Below, one piece after another: positions 33,578 to 40,949 of a DNA stretch of 63,953 bases. The position numbers and the translations under genes were made by a program. A model generated the notes under the pieces. That model was not told the origin of the DNA and ran no database searches. It saw only the letters and a program-made list of their open reading frames with translations. The first letter of the stretch is position 1; each line of letters begins with the position of its first letter. Location: NCBI GenBank assembly GCA_900018345.1, contig FCNA01000075.1, forward strand, positions 1 through 63,953, written 5' to 3'. Source of the DNA: Clostridiales bacterium CHKCI006. GTDB taxonomy: Bacteria; Bacillota_I; Bacilli_A; Erysipelotrichales; Coprobacillaceae.

Positions 33578-33890
33578 CTTCTTTCACCCACCTTAAGAAA
33601 GTATCCTGTGAAATACCTAATTGCTTAGCTGCATTTCTCGAAGAGAGCGTACCACATTTCCATTCTAATTTGAGTTTTTCAAACTCATGTGGCTTTTGCA
33701 TACATTTTCTGCCAAACTTTGTCCCTCGTTTTTTTGCATCTTCAATTCCTGCAACGATCCTCTCATGGTTATTTTCTTTCTTCTGAAAGAAATCCTCAAT
33801 AAATCCTTTAACATAAAGGTAAGAAGTAATAGAATTTTTAAAGAAGGCATTACTCAATTGATTGAGTACGTATTCTCTGTTGTCCACCAT
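33570..33890 (-). CDS. Stand-alone resolvase-type DNA-binding tail
   Basis: A 106-residue protein that matches only the C-terminal part of a small serine resolvase: NNHERIVAGIEDAKKRGTKF then a helix-turn-helix (LSSRNAAKQLGISQDTFLRW). The catalytic Ser domain is missing; instead there are about 45 helical residues. Tight overlaps with both neighbours suggest a kept gene rather than random debris. It may bind DNA as a regulator. The Met at 33890 is favoured over a TTG two codons earlier. Confidence 0.65.
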   Translation of the reverse strand: MVDNREYVLNQLSNAFFKNSITSYLYVKGFIEDFFQKKENNHERIVAGIEDAKKRGTKFGRKCMQKPHEFEKLKLEWKCGTLSSRNAAKQLGISQDTFLRWVKEDE

Positions 33891-34257
33891 ATTCAAAACT
33901 CGTCCTTTCCGCTAATAAAGAATCTTCTAATTTCATATTTTCAATTTCTAATGTGTTAATTTCTGGATCACTACACACAATGTATGCAATCAATTGTTTT
34001 TCCCTCATTCTGCATTCTACACTTAAATGTACTTTCAGCCAGTCGGAAATAACTGAACAATATTGATCAAAGGGATTATAGATCATAATTAATGATTTAA
34101 AGTTGGAATCATCAACCATGGTTAATACACTATCAATGGTATATGCTTCTGTCAGGACATCCATTGTCCAATACTCATTGTTATCATCAATTGATATCAA
34201 AACGTACAAATCTTTCCTGGTTGACATGATTGCTTCTACTAATTGTCGGATATACAT
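33850..34257 (-). CDS. Hypothetical protein
   Basis: A 135-residue protein with no recognised family. The ATG at 34257 has AAGGAG nine bases before it; the longer frame (to 34344) has no such site and overlaps the DUF5348 gene. The protein is alpha/beta (YIRQLVEAIMSTRKDLYVLIS, then FKSLIMIYNPFDQYCSVISDWL, then QLIAYIVCSDPEINTLEIEN), possibly a small Rossmann-like fold. It overlaps the resolvase-tail gene by 41 bases. Confidence 0.55.
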   Translation of the reverse strand: MYIRQLVEAIMSTRKDLYVLISIDDNNEYWTMDVLTEAYTIDSVLTMVDDSNFKSLIMIYNPFDQYCSVISDWLKVHLSVECRMREKQLIAYIVCSDPEINTLEIENMKLEDSLLAERTSFEYGGQQRIRTQSIE

Positions 34258-34286
34258 CTCATCACTCTCCTTGCCTAGCATCATTC

Positions 34287-34505
34287 CTACATATTTATTT
34301 TCACTAAGGCTCCAGTCTTCAAACTTGTACCGATTAAGTACCAATTTGTATCGTATTCAATTCTTGTAGGCACATAATGACCGGAATCCGTATCATATAT
34401 GCTAAAGCAATCACCACAATGTAGCATGTACGTTTCATCGGTGCTAAATACTATTTCATAACGAGAATATCGATGATTATAAGCTAAATACCCTTTCCTG
34501 ATCAT
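34287..34505 (-). CDS. DUF5348-family small protein
   Basis: A 72-residue beta-rich protein matching DUF5348: YLAYNHRYSRYEIV, then MLHCGDCFSIYD and HYVPTRIEYDTNWYLIG, ending GALVKINM. Such proteins are carried by many Firmicute ICEs; function unknown. The ATG at 34505 follows AGAGAGGTG and lies just after palindrome copy 12. Confidence 0.75.
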   Translation of the reverse strand: MIRKGYLAYNHRYSRYEIVFSTDETYMLHCGDCFSIYDTDSGHYVPTRIEYDTNWYLIGTSLKTGALVKINM

Positions 34506-34536
34506 TTGAATCACCTCTCTTTTTTCAGGAAAATAA

Positions 34537-34560
34537 AAATGTAGCAATGTTGCTACATTT
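34537..34560. repeat. ICE palindrome copy 12
   Basis: AAATGTAGCAA-TG-TTGCTACATTT, the rightmost copy, between the 34614 gene and the DUF5348 gene. Confidence 0.9.
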
Positions 34561-34588
34561 CCAAGTATGATTATGAATTTATATCGGG

Positions 34589-34607
34589 AGCCTGAAGTAT
34601 TCAGGCT
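34589..34607 (-). terminator. Hairpin after the 34614 gene
   Basis: AGCCTGAA / TTCAGGCT arms around a 3-base loop, 7 bases after the gene's stop on the minus strand. No strong T-run follows, so termination may be partial. Confidence 0.5.
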
Positions 34608-34613
34608 AAAATG

Positions 34614-35582
34614 TTATTTATGCATAACAATAGGTTTTAAATCTTTATTGCTTTCAATGATCGATGCATCACATGGAATATAGGTGTGGCAGCAGTGAAC
34701 CAGTTTGGCTGGTAATGTTCCATACACATTTTTGCAAAACACCCTATCTTCATCTGCTGCGGCACAACTAATAACAAGTGTCCCTTCTGGTACATAGTCA
34801 TTAGCGAATAAATAAGCTGCAACATTGATATCATCTGTTACGATGAGGCATGCACTCAAATAATCCTGGATATTTTCGATGATATCATCGAATCCGGCCA
34901 GTGGATCATTCAGAGCAATTGCCGAATATGGAATGTGATATTGTCGAATAATCTTTTCGTATTTCACTACACGGACAATATCTTCGGCAACTAAATAGAC
35001 ACTTACAACTTTGTCACCATCCAATGCCTGAAATTCATAATAATTTTCTTGTGGCTCATCATACATTTTTGAAAAACAAAATTTTGAAACGTGATTAACA
35101 CTTAGCATAATCATACTCCTTTCTTTCATGACATTAAAGATTATTTCATGTTCTAAAATATCGAGAAACTCAGCAATATCTTCAAGTATCACATGGGTTT
35201 CCGGAAGTACATTATACTTCTCAAGTGGTCCATGTGTCCAGTGATACTTCTTTATCTTCGATTGACGAACATTGAGATCATTGATATCAATGGTAAAAGT
35301 CCAGACCCGATTCTGCTCTCCAACTTTTTTTCTTGCAACCTTGGTTCGCTTTGGAAATTTAAAACCAACATAACGGTTTTCAGGGATACTTTGATTGTAA
35401 TAACCATATCGCATCCTTAACTGTCGGTTTGCTTCTGCTGCATTAATCAGCAGCATACGTAAGTCTCTAAATTCGTTATTTAGCTTTGAGTCGTTCTTTG
35501 CTTTCCGTATACGTCTTATTTTTTTCACCACTAATTCATAATAGCGGTATGCATAGCGTATGTGAACTTTTTTGTTCTTCAC
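34614..35582 (-). CDS. Hypothetical ICE protein (322 residues)
   Basis: A protein of unknown function. A GTG start at 35582 is preceded by TTGGAG at good spacing; a longer frame lacks a site. The N-terminal third is basic and helical (YELVVKKIRRIRKAKNDSKL, RFPKRT-like basic block). A central beta segment (VWTFTIDINDLNV) follows, then an alpha/beta end (YLSACLIVTDDINVAAYLFA, GTLVISCAAADEDRV). An internal ATG after AAAGGAG (near 35109) could give a shorter second product of about 165 residues from the same frame. No family recognised. Confidence 0.55.
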   Translation of the reverse strand: MKNKKVHIRYAYRYYELVVKKIRRIRKAKNDSKLNNEFRDLRMLLINAAEANRQLRMRYGYYNQSIPENRYVGFKFPKRTKVARKKVGEQNRVWTFTIDINDLNVRQSKIKKYHWTHGPLEKYNVLPETHVILEDIAEFLDILEHEIIFNVMKERSMIMLSVNHVSKFCFSKMYDEPQENYYEFQALDGDKVVSVYLVAEDIVRVVKYEKIIRQYHIPYSAIALNDPLAGFDDIIENIQDYLSACLIVTDDINVAAYLFANDYVPEGTLVISCAAADEDRVFCKNVYGTLPAKLVHCCHTYIPCDASIIESNKDLKPIVMHK

Positions 35583-35650
35583 GGTAATCAGCTCCAATAT
35601 AATCAAAATATTAATGTAAATCAATCCTGCAACGCAGCACGTGAACCAAC

Positions 35651-36004
35651 TTATGGTCTATGGCCATAAACCAGTGATCACACCGCATTCTTATGCGGAT
35701 CCGATGACTTGCCTGAATAAACTAGTCGCACCGGGTGTATCATTATCAAATATATCGCTGTCATCGCGCCTTATATTTTACCGCTCGCATACACTATTTC
35801 TCTGGTATGGTCATGACGTATAAGTGACTTCGCTCTAACAATATATTACGTGATTGATTGCATGTTATTCAATTTTCAATGTTCTTGTCAGGCTTTTTCT
35901 GCCATTAGAGACTACGAAAGATAACTATTCTAATGTCTCTACTTTGGACACCAGCCTGTTATAACCTACCATAACTCATTAATTAATAGGTTAGAATAGA
36001 CTGG
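35651..36004. promoter_or_regulatory. Non-coding gap with several hairpins
   Basis: The 424-base gap between 35583 and 36006 has no convincing gene. It contains TTATGG/CCATAA (35651-35669), CCGCAT/ATGCGG (35683-35698), and an 18-bp imperfect inverted repeat CCAGCCTGTTATAACCTA / TAGGTTAGAATAGACTGG (35951-36004) just after the stop of the 36007 gene. The last may act as terminator; the rest could be leader structure or part of an origin. Confidence 0.4.
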
Positions 36005-36006
36005 CA

Positions 36007-37122
36007 TCACAATTCATATGTATCGGGAGTAAGATGCACAAAGATATCTCCTAAAACGTTATTGATCTTCTTTTCACATTCAATCAACTTATTTTGTATA
36101 AGATAACGTTTTAATTCATTCAAGTTCTCAGTGAATTGTGTTAAAGATAATCGCTTCGCACAATCACCATGACTCTCGATATCAAAACAATATTTCAAAT
36201 TCCCATCTTTAAAGCTTTTTTGCCTGAATATAGCTTTTAAACTATTTGTGCACGAGTAGTACGCATTCTGAAGTGCACTCATTTCATCTTGTTCTAACCA
36301 CGTTTTCCCCTGTTCAACCAGATAACAGTAGAGTGACAACTTTTTATTTATTTTCGATACAAGCAGGTTATATTTGATTCTTTTAACCTGTTGCCAGACA
36401 TTCTCTCGATTTGTTTTTTTTTCCTTTTTAACTTGTTTAGCCTTACCAACCCCTAAATGATTTATTTTGGCAAGCGCATTTCTGACCTTTTCGTGGATAT
36501 GATCAATCAGATTTTTTTTAAAATAAGTTTGAATTTCTTTATCATCAGGGCACTTACAATTGAAGCACCTGTTCTTTTTTAACCCACATTGCTGCAAAAC
36601 CATCACTGGTTCTCCATTTCTAATAACGAGATCTCCTTTCTTGCGCACGACTGCATTAGGATTATCACGAGAACATGCTTTTCCAGTCTTTGAATCGTAT
36701 ACATAGTCCTGCGTGTATCTTTTTTCGACCCAAACCGGTTCATGATAAATTACTCGCTGCAAAGCGACTATTTTAATGTACTCACCATTACCTTTTCCAT
36801 ATCTGTAATAAACATAGGGGATGTTCTCTTTATACTCTGGATCCAAAGACTGCATAAAGATCCTAACGAACATATCAACTTCAGATTGCGTTGCATTGCG
36901 CGGGAAGAGAACATCCAAGCTTACACCATACACACGTTTTCTCTTTTGCGCTTGCTTATATCGTGTCTCTTCGTAGTCACAGCCCGCTTCAAAAGCAGAC
37001 CAATAATCCGATCGATTTGACCTCGCTTCGCTAACAAAAATCAGATCCATTAACTCCTCTCTGGACCGAATCCAGCTAATCCATGTATTGTCCTTATATC
37101 CAACCACATCTTGCAGATCCAT
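36007..37122 (-). CDS. Hypothetical protein linked to ParA/ParB, possibly replication or mobilisation
   Basis: A 371-residue protein with no firm family. The segment YGVSLDVLFPRNATQSEVDMF followed by IPYVYYRYGKGNGEYIKIVAL loosely resembles the first strands of some Mob/Rep proteins. A Cys cluster (NRCFNCKC) lies near residue 185, and the C-terminal half is basic and helical (KAKQVKKEKKTNRENVWQQV). AAGGAG precedes the start. It sits between ParA/ParB and two hairpin-rich gaps, as an initiator and its origin might. A histidine triad is not visible, so a relaxase role is doubtful. Confidence 0.5.
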   Translation of the reverse strand: MDLQDVVGYKDNTWISWIRSREELMDLIFVSEARSNRSDYWSAFEAGCDYEETRYKQAQKRKRVYGVSLDVLFPRNATQSEVDMFVRIFMQSLDPEYKENIPYVYYRYGKGNGEYIKIVALQRVIYHEPVWVEKRYTQDYVYDSKTGKACSRDNPNAVVRKKGDLVIRNGEPVMVLQQCGLKKNRCFNCKCPDDKEIQTYFKKNLIDHIHEKVRNALAKINHLGVGKAKQVKKEKKTNRENVWQQVKRIKYNLLVSKINKKLSLYCYLVEQGKTWLEQDEMSALQNAYYSCTNSLKAIFRQKSFKDGNLKYCFDIESHGDCAKRLSLTQFTENLNELKRYLIQNKLIECEKKINNVLGDIFVHLTPDTYEL

Positions 37123-37165
37123 ATAAAATCACACTCCTTCCCCACATGTCCGAGCCTATCCCCAC

Positions 37166-37257
37166 ATATACGGCTTGCCGTATATGACAGTTGTTGTTGC
37201 TTCAGATTGGCCATCTGAACCCCCTTTTGGGGTGGAATGGGACGAGTATCCCACTCC
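37166..37257. promoter_or_regulatory. Array of four hairpins between ParB and the 36007 gene
   Basis: The dyads are ATATACGGC/GCCGTATAT (37166-37185), TTCAGAT/ATCTGAA (37201-37219), CCCC-TTTT-GGGG (37221-37232) and GGAATGGGA...TCCCACTCC (37234-37257), packed within 92 bases with no gene. It could be leader RNA, a ParB-related site, or part of an origin/oriT. Confidence 0.55.
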
Positions 37258-37276
37258 GGCAATGGTAATTAGATTG

Positions 37277-38047
37277 TTAATGTTCTTGGTTTGGCTGTAA
37301 AAGATTGAGCAAGTCGTAGGCTGTTTCAAGAGCATCAAGTGCAGTCGTGGTCTTTTCTGCACCTGATTTATTTACATAAGTAATCAGTTCTTCCACTTGA
37401 CCCATTTCAATGGCTTCTTTCAACCTTGCTAATATTTTAATAAGCTTCTTTTTCTCTTTGGCTAGATCAATTTTCACCCCCTTTTTTTCGCTTTCAGTTC
37501 CAAATTCTGCTGCAACTTCCTTTTCTTTACTGTCCTTTCCGTGGATTTTATCTAATAAAGATTGGACAGTCCGTGGACTTTTCCCAATGTAAGGTGCAAT
37601 CCACTCAACTTTCCTTCCACCTGGCTTTAATTCGTTGTATAGATCTTCTAATTCAGCCACGACTTGCATGATTTCCGCCTTACTCATATCGCGCTGAGCA
37701 TTGGATCTAATTAAAGATAGACGTTCATTGGCTGTCGTTGCTGGTACTGGATAAACAAGACATTTAATGGGGCCAGTCCATTCCCCTTTGTTTTGCAATT
37801 CTAGAATAGCTCGATATCGCCGTTCTCCACCCAACAGTACGTAGTTACCAGATACTTCATCCAGATAGACCTCTAAAGGCTTTTGCAGCCCATAGCGCCT
37901 AATATCGTCAGCCAAAGCATCGATTTCAGACATTGGATAAATGTTCAAATGATTTATTTCAATGTCTCCGCCATCAATTTTTTTCAATTCCAATGCATCT
38001 GTTTCTTTGTGTAGGGACTGCTGTCCCATAATGCTCATTAAGCTCAT
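37277..38047 (-). CDS. parB: ParB-family partition protein
   Basis: A 256-residue ParB/Spo0J-type protein. The N-terminal ParB domain has IYPMSEIDALADDIRRYGLQ and LLGGERRYRAILE, the GERRxRA motif of the CTP-binding fold. A helix-turn-helix region follows (QRDMSKAEIMQVVAELEDLY, KSPRTVQSLLDKIHG), then a coiled C-terminus. It should bind palindromic sites and work with ParA to partition or regulate the excised ICE. TGATG joins the ParA stop to its start. The ICE palindrome TGTAGCAANNTTGCTACA is one possible target (inference). Confidence 0.9.
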   Translation of the reverse strand: MSLMSIMGQQSLHKETDALELKKIDGGDIEINHLNIYPMSEIDALADDIRRYGLQKPLEVYLDEVSGNYVLLGGERRYRAILELQNKGEWTGPIKCLVYPVPATTANERLSLIRSNAQRDMSKAEIMQVVAELEDLYNELKPGGRKVEWIAPYIGKSPRTVQSLLDKIHGKDSKEKEVAAEFGTESEKKGVKIDLAKEKKKLIKILARLKEAIEMGQVEELITYVNKSGAEKTTTALDALETAYDLLNLLQPNQEH

Positions 38048-38904
38048 CAATCAGCGCCCCCTTTCAGAAATTCATCAACGAATGCTTTATAATCATTTAG
38101 AACGTTGCTTTTTTTATCCAACAAAGAACGATTCTCAACGCTGCTTTTTGCAACTGCTGCGTCCTGATAACTAATCATTGTCTTAAATAAACGATCCGGA
38201 AACATTGCTTCAAGCGCTTCACGTTCAAGCAATTCAATGTTTCTTTTTTGCCTATGCATCATCGTCATCAGAATCTTAAAATTAATATTCACACCGAAAT
38301 TCTGGTTGATTTCAGAGATATCCGCTAGGGTCTTTCTCAACCCGTCTAGCTCATCACCACCTGCTTTTAAAGTGATAATGACAAGATCTGATGCAAACAA
38401 GCTATTGATAATCGTCATATTCGCACTAGGCGCATTGTCGATGACGATATAATCAAATTCATTAGCAACCATCTTGAATGCACGAGAGAAACGGGTCTGT
38501 TGTGGTGAACGCGTATCTAGTAATACCATCTGATCTGCTTTGATGAGTTCCTCATTTGCAGGGCAAAGGTACAAATTCTCATGGTTGGTTTCAAAACAGC
38601 ATCTGTGAATGCTTGCTGGATCAATCAATACGTCGTAGGTGCCGCTAGTGTACTTATCATCTTTTAACTGTTCAGTCAGGCTTTGAAGTGGATGGCTTAT
38701 GCCGTTTTCTTTTAGAATGCTGAATATTTGCTTAAAATCTTTCTTGCACGTATCTGTAAATCTTCTAGTGGTATTAGCCTGCTCATCTGCATCCACTAGT
38801 AGGACTTTATACCCCTTTGAAGCTACGATCTGTGCGAATGTTACTGCGGATGTTGTTTTTCCAGTTCCGCCTTTTCTGGATTGAAAACTAATTACTTTTG
38901 CCAT
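38047..38904 (-). CDS. parA: ParA/Soj-family ATPase
   Basis: A 285-residue deviant-Walker ATPase. SRKGGTGKTTSAVTFA (Lys11 and Lys16) is followed by VLLVDADEQANTTRR, and DYIVIDNAPSANM is the switch/Walker B region. It drives segregation of the excised element together with ParB. It is the first gene of the ParA-ParB-36007 operon. Length and motifs are normal. Confidence 0.92.
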   Translation of the reverse strand: MAKVISFQSRKGGTGKTTSAVTFAQIVASKGYKVLLVDADEQANTTRRFTDTCKKDFKQIFSILKENGISHPLQSLTEQLKDDKYTSGTYDVLIDPASIHRCCFETNHENLYLCPANEELIKADQMVLLDTRSPQQTRFSRAFKMVANEFDYIVIDNAPSANMTIINSLFASDLVIITLKAGGDELDGLRKTLADISEINQNFGVNINFKILMTMMHRQKRNIELLEREALEAMFPDRLFKTMISYQDAAVAKSSVENRSLLDKKSNVLNDYKAFVDEFLKGGAD

Positions 38905-39080
38905 TTGAATCTCCTTTCGTAAAAGTATTAGTCGGCATGCGATGTTATATCGCTTTTTAAATTAAAAAAGGGCTAGCAGTAATGGCTAACCCTGTATATT
39001 AGAATAAATATATATTAATAAGACATTATGTATGATAATAGTTCGTTTAAGAATAGGTATTGGCACCATGATTACACAAA

Positions 39081-39113
39081 CAAAACCTGGTGGATTCATC
39101 AGGTTTTTTATTT
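39081..39113 (+). terminator. Terminator-like hairpin in the ICE right flank
   Basis: AAACCTG...CAGGTTT followed by TTTA on the plus strand. On the minus strand it precedes the ParA leader region. Confidence 0.5.
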
Positions 39114-39210
39114 ACTTTATCATAAGCTCAGCATGGCTGGCGTTTTTTGCTGTATGGAATATCCAGTTTTTCAAACACGTATCTTATAAATCTTCTCATT
39201 ATGATAAAAA

Positions 39211-39247
39211 ACAGAGGCAAAAGCACATCGCACGCTTGCCTCTTTTT
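39211..39247. terminator. Bidirectional terminator near the ICE right end
   Basis: GAGGCAA...TTGCCTC with TTTTTT on the plus side and CTGTTTTTTATC on the minus side. The 39032-39210 stretch between this and the hairpin at 39081 may hold a short RNA. A plus-strand frame there has no ribosome binding site and is not called. The gap 38905-39296 otherwise holds the ParA promoter region. Confidence 0.65.
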
Positions 39248-39296
39248 TGCATTGATATCTTTGTTTATATCAGTATCAAAAAACAATCTTTTTAGT

Positions 39297-39683
39297 CTAT
39301 TGATCATCGGAAGATAAATTACCGGATTGATGACATATATTACTCCGTTTATAATAGATCGTTACGCTCTTTGTATCCACAGGATCGATCAATCGTATTT
39401 GTTTATTATCATCTAATAACACAAGCTGTCCTTCTAATGGGCCATCAAGAAACAATATTAGATCCTCATCCAAGACCTTCAATGACCCAGAATAACCATC
39501 CAATGCAGCCGTCCTGTAGAAATAAGTGGAATCCAATTCACCATCACCAATACTCAAATATTCATACATCGGCTCATCCTTTTGAGGAGCATAGGTCCCT
39601 TGAAAAGAAATATTAGGATTCTCTGGAGCACACGCTGTCAGGATTAACATGACCACCCATAACACTAAGAATTTTCTTTTCAT
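39297..39683 (-). CDS. Small lipoprotein
   Basis: A 128-residue lipoprotein. A basic start and hydrophobic stretch (KRKFLVLWVVMLILTACAP) end in the lipobox LTAC. The mature part is beta-rich (YEYLSIGDGELDSTYFY, LILFLDGPLEGQLVLLDDN) and resembles small secreted lipoproteins with a sensor-like fold. GGAGGAATCTGA precedes the ATG. It sits between the ICE right end and the relic region, and may belong to either ICE or chromosome. Confidence 0.7.
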   Translation of the reverse strand: MKRKFLVLWVVMLILTACAPENPNISFQGTYAPQKDEPMYEYLSIGDGELDSTYFYRTAALDGYSGSLKVLDEDLILFLDGPLEGQLVLLDDNKQIRLIDPVDTKSVTIYYKRSNICHQSGNLSSDDQ

Positions 39684-40094
39684 TCAGATTCCTCCATTTC
39701 TCCATGCTCGCATTATTATGAAGCAAACCAACTGCATTCTTATCTTTGATCATTGATTTGACAGCAACCTTGAAATGATACGCAATGGATGAAAACATTA
39801 CGCAAATAGCTCTACTCTTTACTCATAGTATACCATCATTTCTAATATATTTCAATCTAGAAACAATATCATCCCATATTATGCCATTATTTAATTGTTA
39901 TATCATGGTTGAATCAGAATGAGTACTTCTCCATCGTTCAGATAGCCCCTTCCTCATCATTATTTGAAAATTCTTCTAGCTATGATCGAAGCACTGATCA
40001 TCTATTTTCGATTAGTTTCTTTATGTTTTTTTTATATTTGATTTTCATGTGCTATCACCTTTATGAAGTTCTTTGAGTCCAAAACTGCCTGCAC

Positions 40095-40405
40095 AATCAA
40101 ATATCCTGCTCCAGATTTTCTGGATTATGTCACACCTACAGACAATGTATGTCCGAAAGAATCAATAGGATTATCGAGATTGAATTACGGCAAATAGCAT
40201 CTAAACTCCCCCATATGACCCGGTAGTCAGCTATCCGGACGTAGATGATATCTTTCTAACTCATGCATATAAAGCAATATCGTCTTTCCGATTGAACCGG
40301 TTGCTGATATGTTGCATAACGACCAGTACTAAGCCCAAAAATGGCCATCTAAATGTGGATCGATCTTAAGGCATCCTTCGATATGGTTTTAATTCACTTT
40401 CATTA
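40095..40405 (-). pseudogene. Relic of a YodL-domain gene
   Basis: Base-by-base this stretch follows 12733-13066, the N-terminal half of the ICE YodL gene. For example, ATCTAAATGTGGAT near the start and the ATAGGA...AAATAGCAT segment are kept, while many substitutions, indels and stops break the frame. The 3' half is missing. It is followed, in the same order as in the ICE, by a decayed palindrome, toxin and antitoxin. Confidence 0.7.
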
Positions 40406-40420
40406 CCGCTTGCTTCAATT

Positions 40421-40438
40421 GGCAGCAAAGCTTCTACG
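40421..40438. repeat. Decayed ICE palindrome in the relic
   Basis: GGCAGCAAAGCTTCTACG stands exactly where copy 3 stands in the ICE arrangement and differs from TGTAGCAANNTTGCTACA at a few arm positions. Confidence 0.6.
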
Positions 40439-40439
40439 T

Positions 40440-40690
40440 TCAAAAAAGAAAAACCCGTCATAGACAGGTCTTCAAAATAAATCAATATAGATTTCCGGGA
40501 ATGCTAAAACCAAAGCAAGAACGTTCTTTTCAATGCGTTAGACTAGTAGTCATTCAGTTTAAATGTGACATTCTCTATATCCTACACAATCATCAGACAA
40601 TTTGAGATCTTTACCCAAGGGAGAAACTCACCTTTGGGTCACTTAAGAACCATACCATTAATAAGATGCGTATTCTTTTTAGGCTTCATC
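40440..40690 (-). pseudogene. Relic of a YafQ-family toxin gene
   Basis: This aligns with 13096-13404: the AAACCCGTCATAGAC and TCTTCAAAATAAATCA segments, GCAAGAACGTT and TGACATTCTCTATATCC are shared. The frame is broken by stops and by a deletion of about 55 bases between two GCTTCAT repeats at the toxin's N-terminal end. No functional toxin can be made. Confidence 0.75.
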
Positions 40691-40949
40691 GCTTTAGCTC
40701 TTTCAAAGCTTCTTCAACATTGTAACGCTTCGCTGTTGGATCATGCATCAGTCTTTCAGCCTCGTTCAAAGCATCGATTGTCACCTGATTATATGAATCA
40801 TTCAATCTGACGCCACACGGTAAAACACCAGCTTTGATTGTTTTTCTTAAAAAGGGATTAACCTTTCTACTCACTCCAATACTTTCACAGATATTATACT
40901 TTTCGTCGTTTTTGCTATCTTTTTGCATTCTAAATGAAACTAGCGACAA
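40686..40949 (-). pseudogene. Diverged RelB/DinJ antitoxin copy next to the toxin relic
   Basis: An 87-residue frame whose last 50 residues match the ICE antitoxin closely (DSYNQVTIDALNEAERLMHD, KRYNVEEALKELKR). Its N-terminal DNA-binding part is badly eroded (SFRMQKDSKNDEKYNICESI). It overlaps the end of the alcohol dehydrogenase gene by 10 bases and has no clear ribosome binding site. With its toxin dead, it is probably not functional, though antitoxin-type interference cannot be excluded. Confidence 0.7.

Noticed and set aside
3415-34560. Palindromes as a CRISPR or attC array
   Set aside because: Spacing is irregular and kilobases long, with genes rather than spacers between copies, and there is no Cas or integron integrase.
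35641-35823. 60-residue plus-strand frame
   Set aside because: No ribosome binding site, and it covers the hairpins in the non-coding gap.
37050-37362. Two short minus frames around the ParB/36007 gap
   Set aside because: They read through the hairpin array and overlap ParB and the 36007 gene; no ribosome binding sites.
39032-39295. 87-residue plus-strand hydrophobic frame
   Set aside because: No ribosome binding site and it reads across two terminators; kept only as a finding about a possible RNA.
1-39300. Exact ICE attachment sites
   Set aside because: The left end is outside the window and serine recombinase cores are only a few bases, so no att pair can be supported here.
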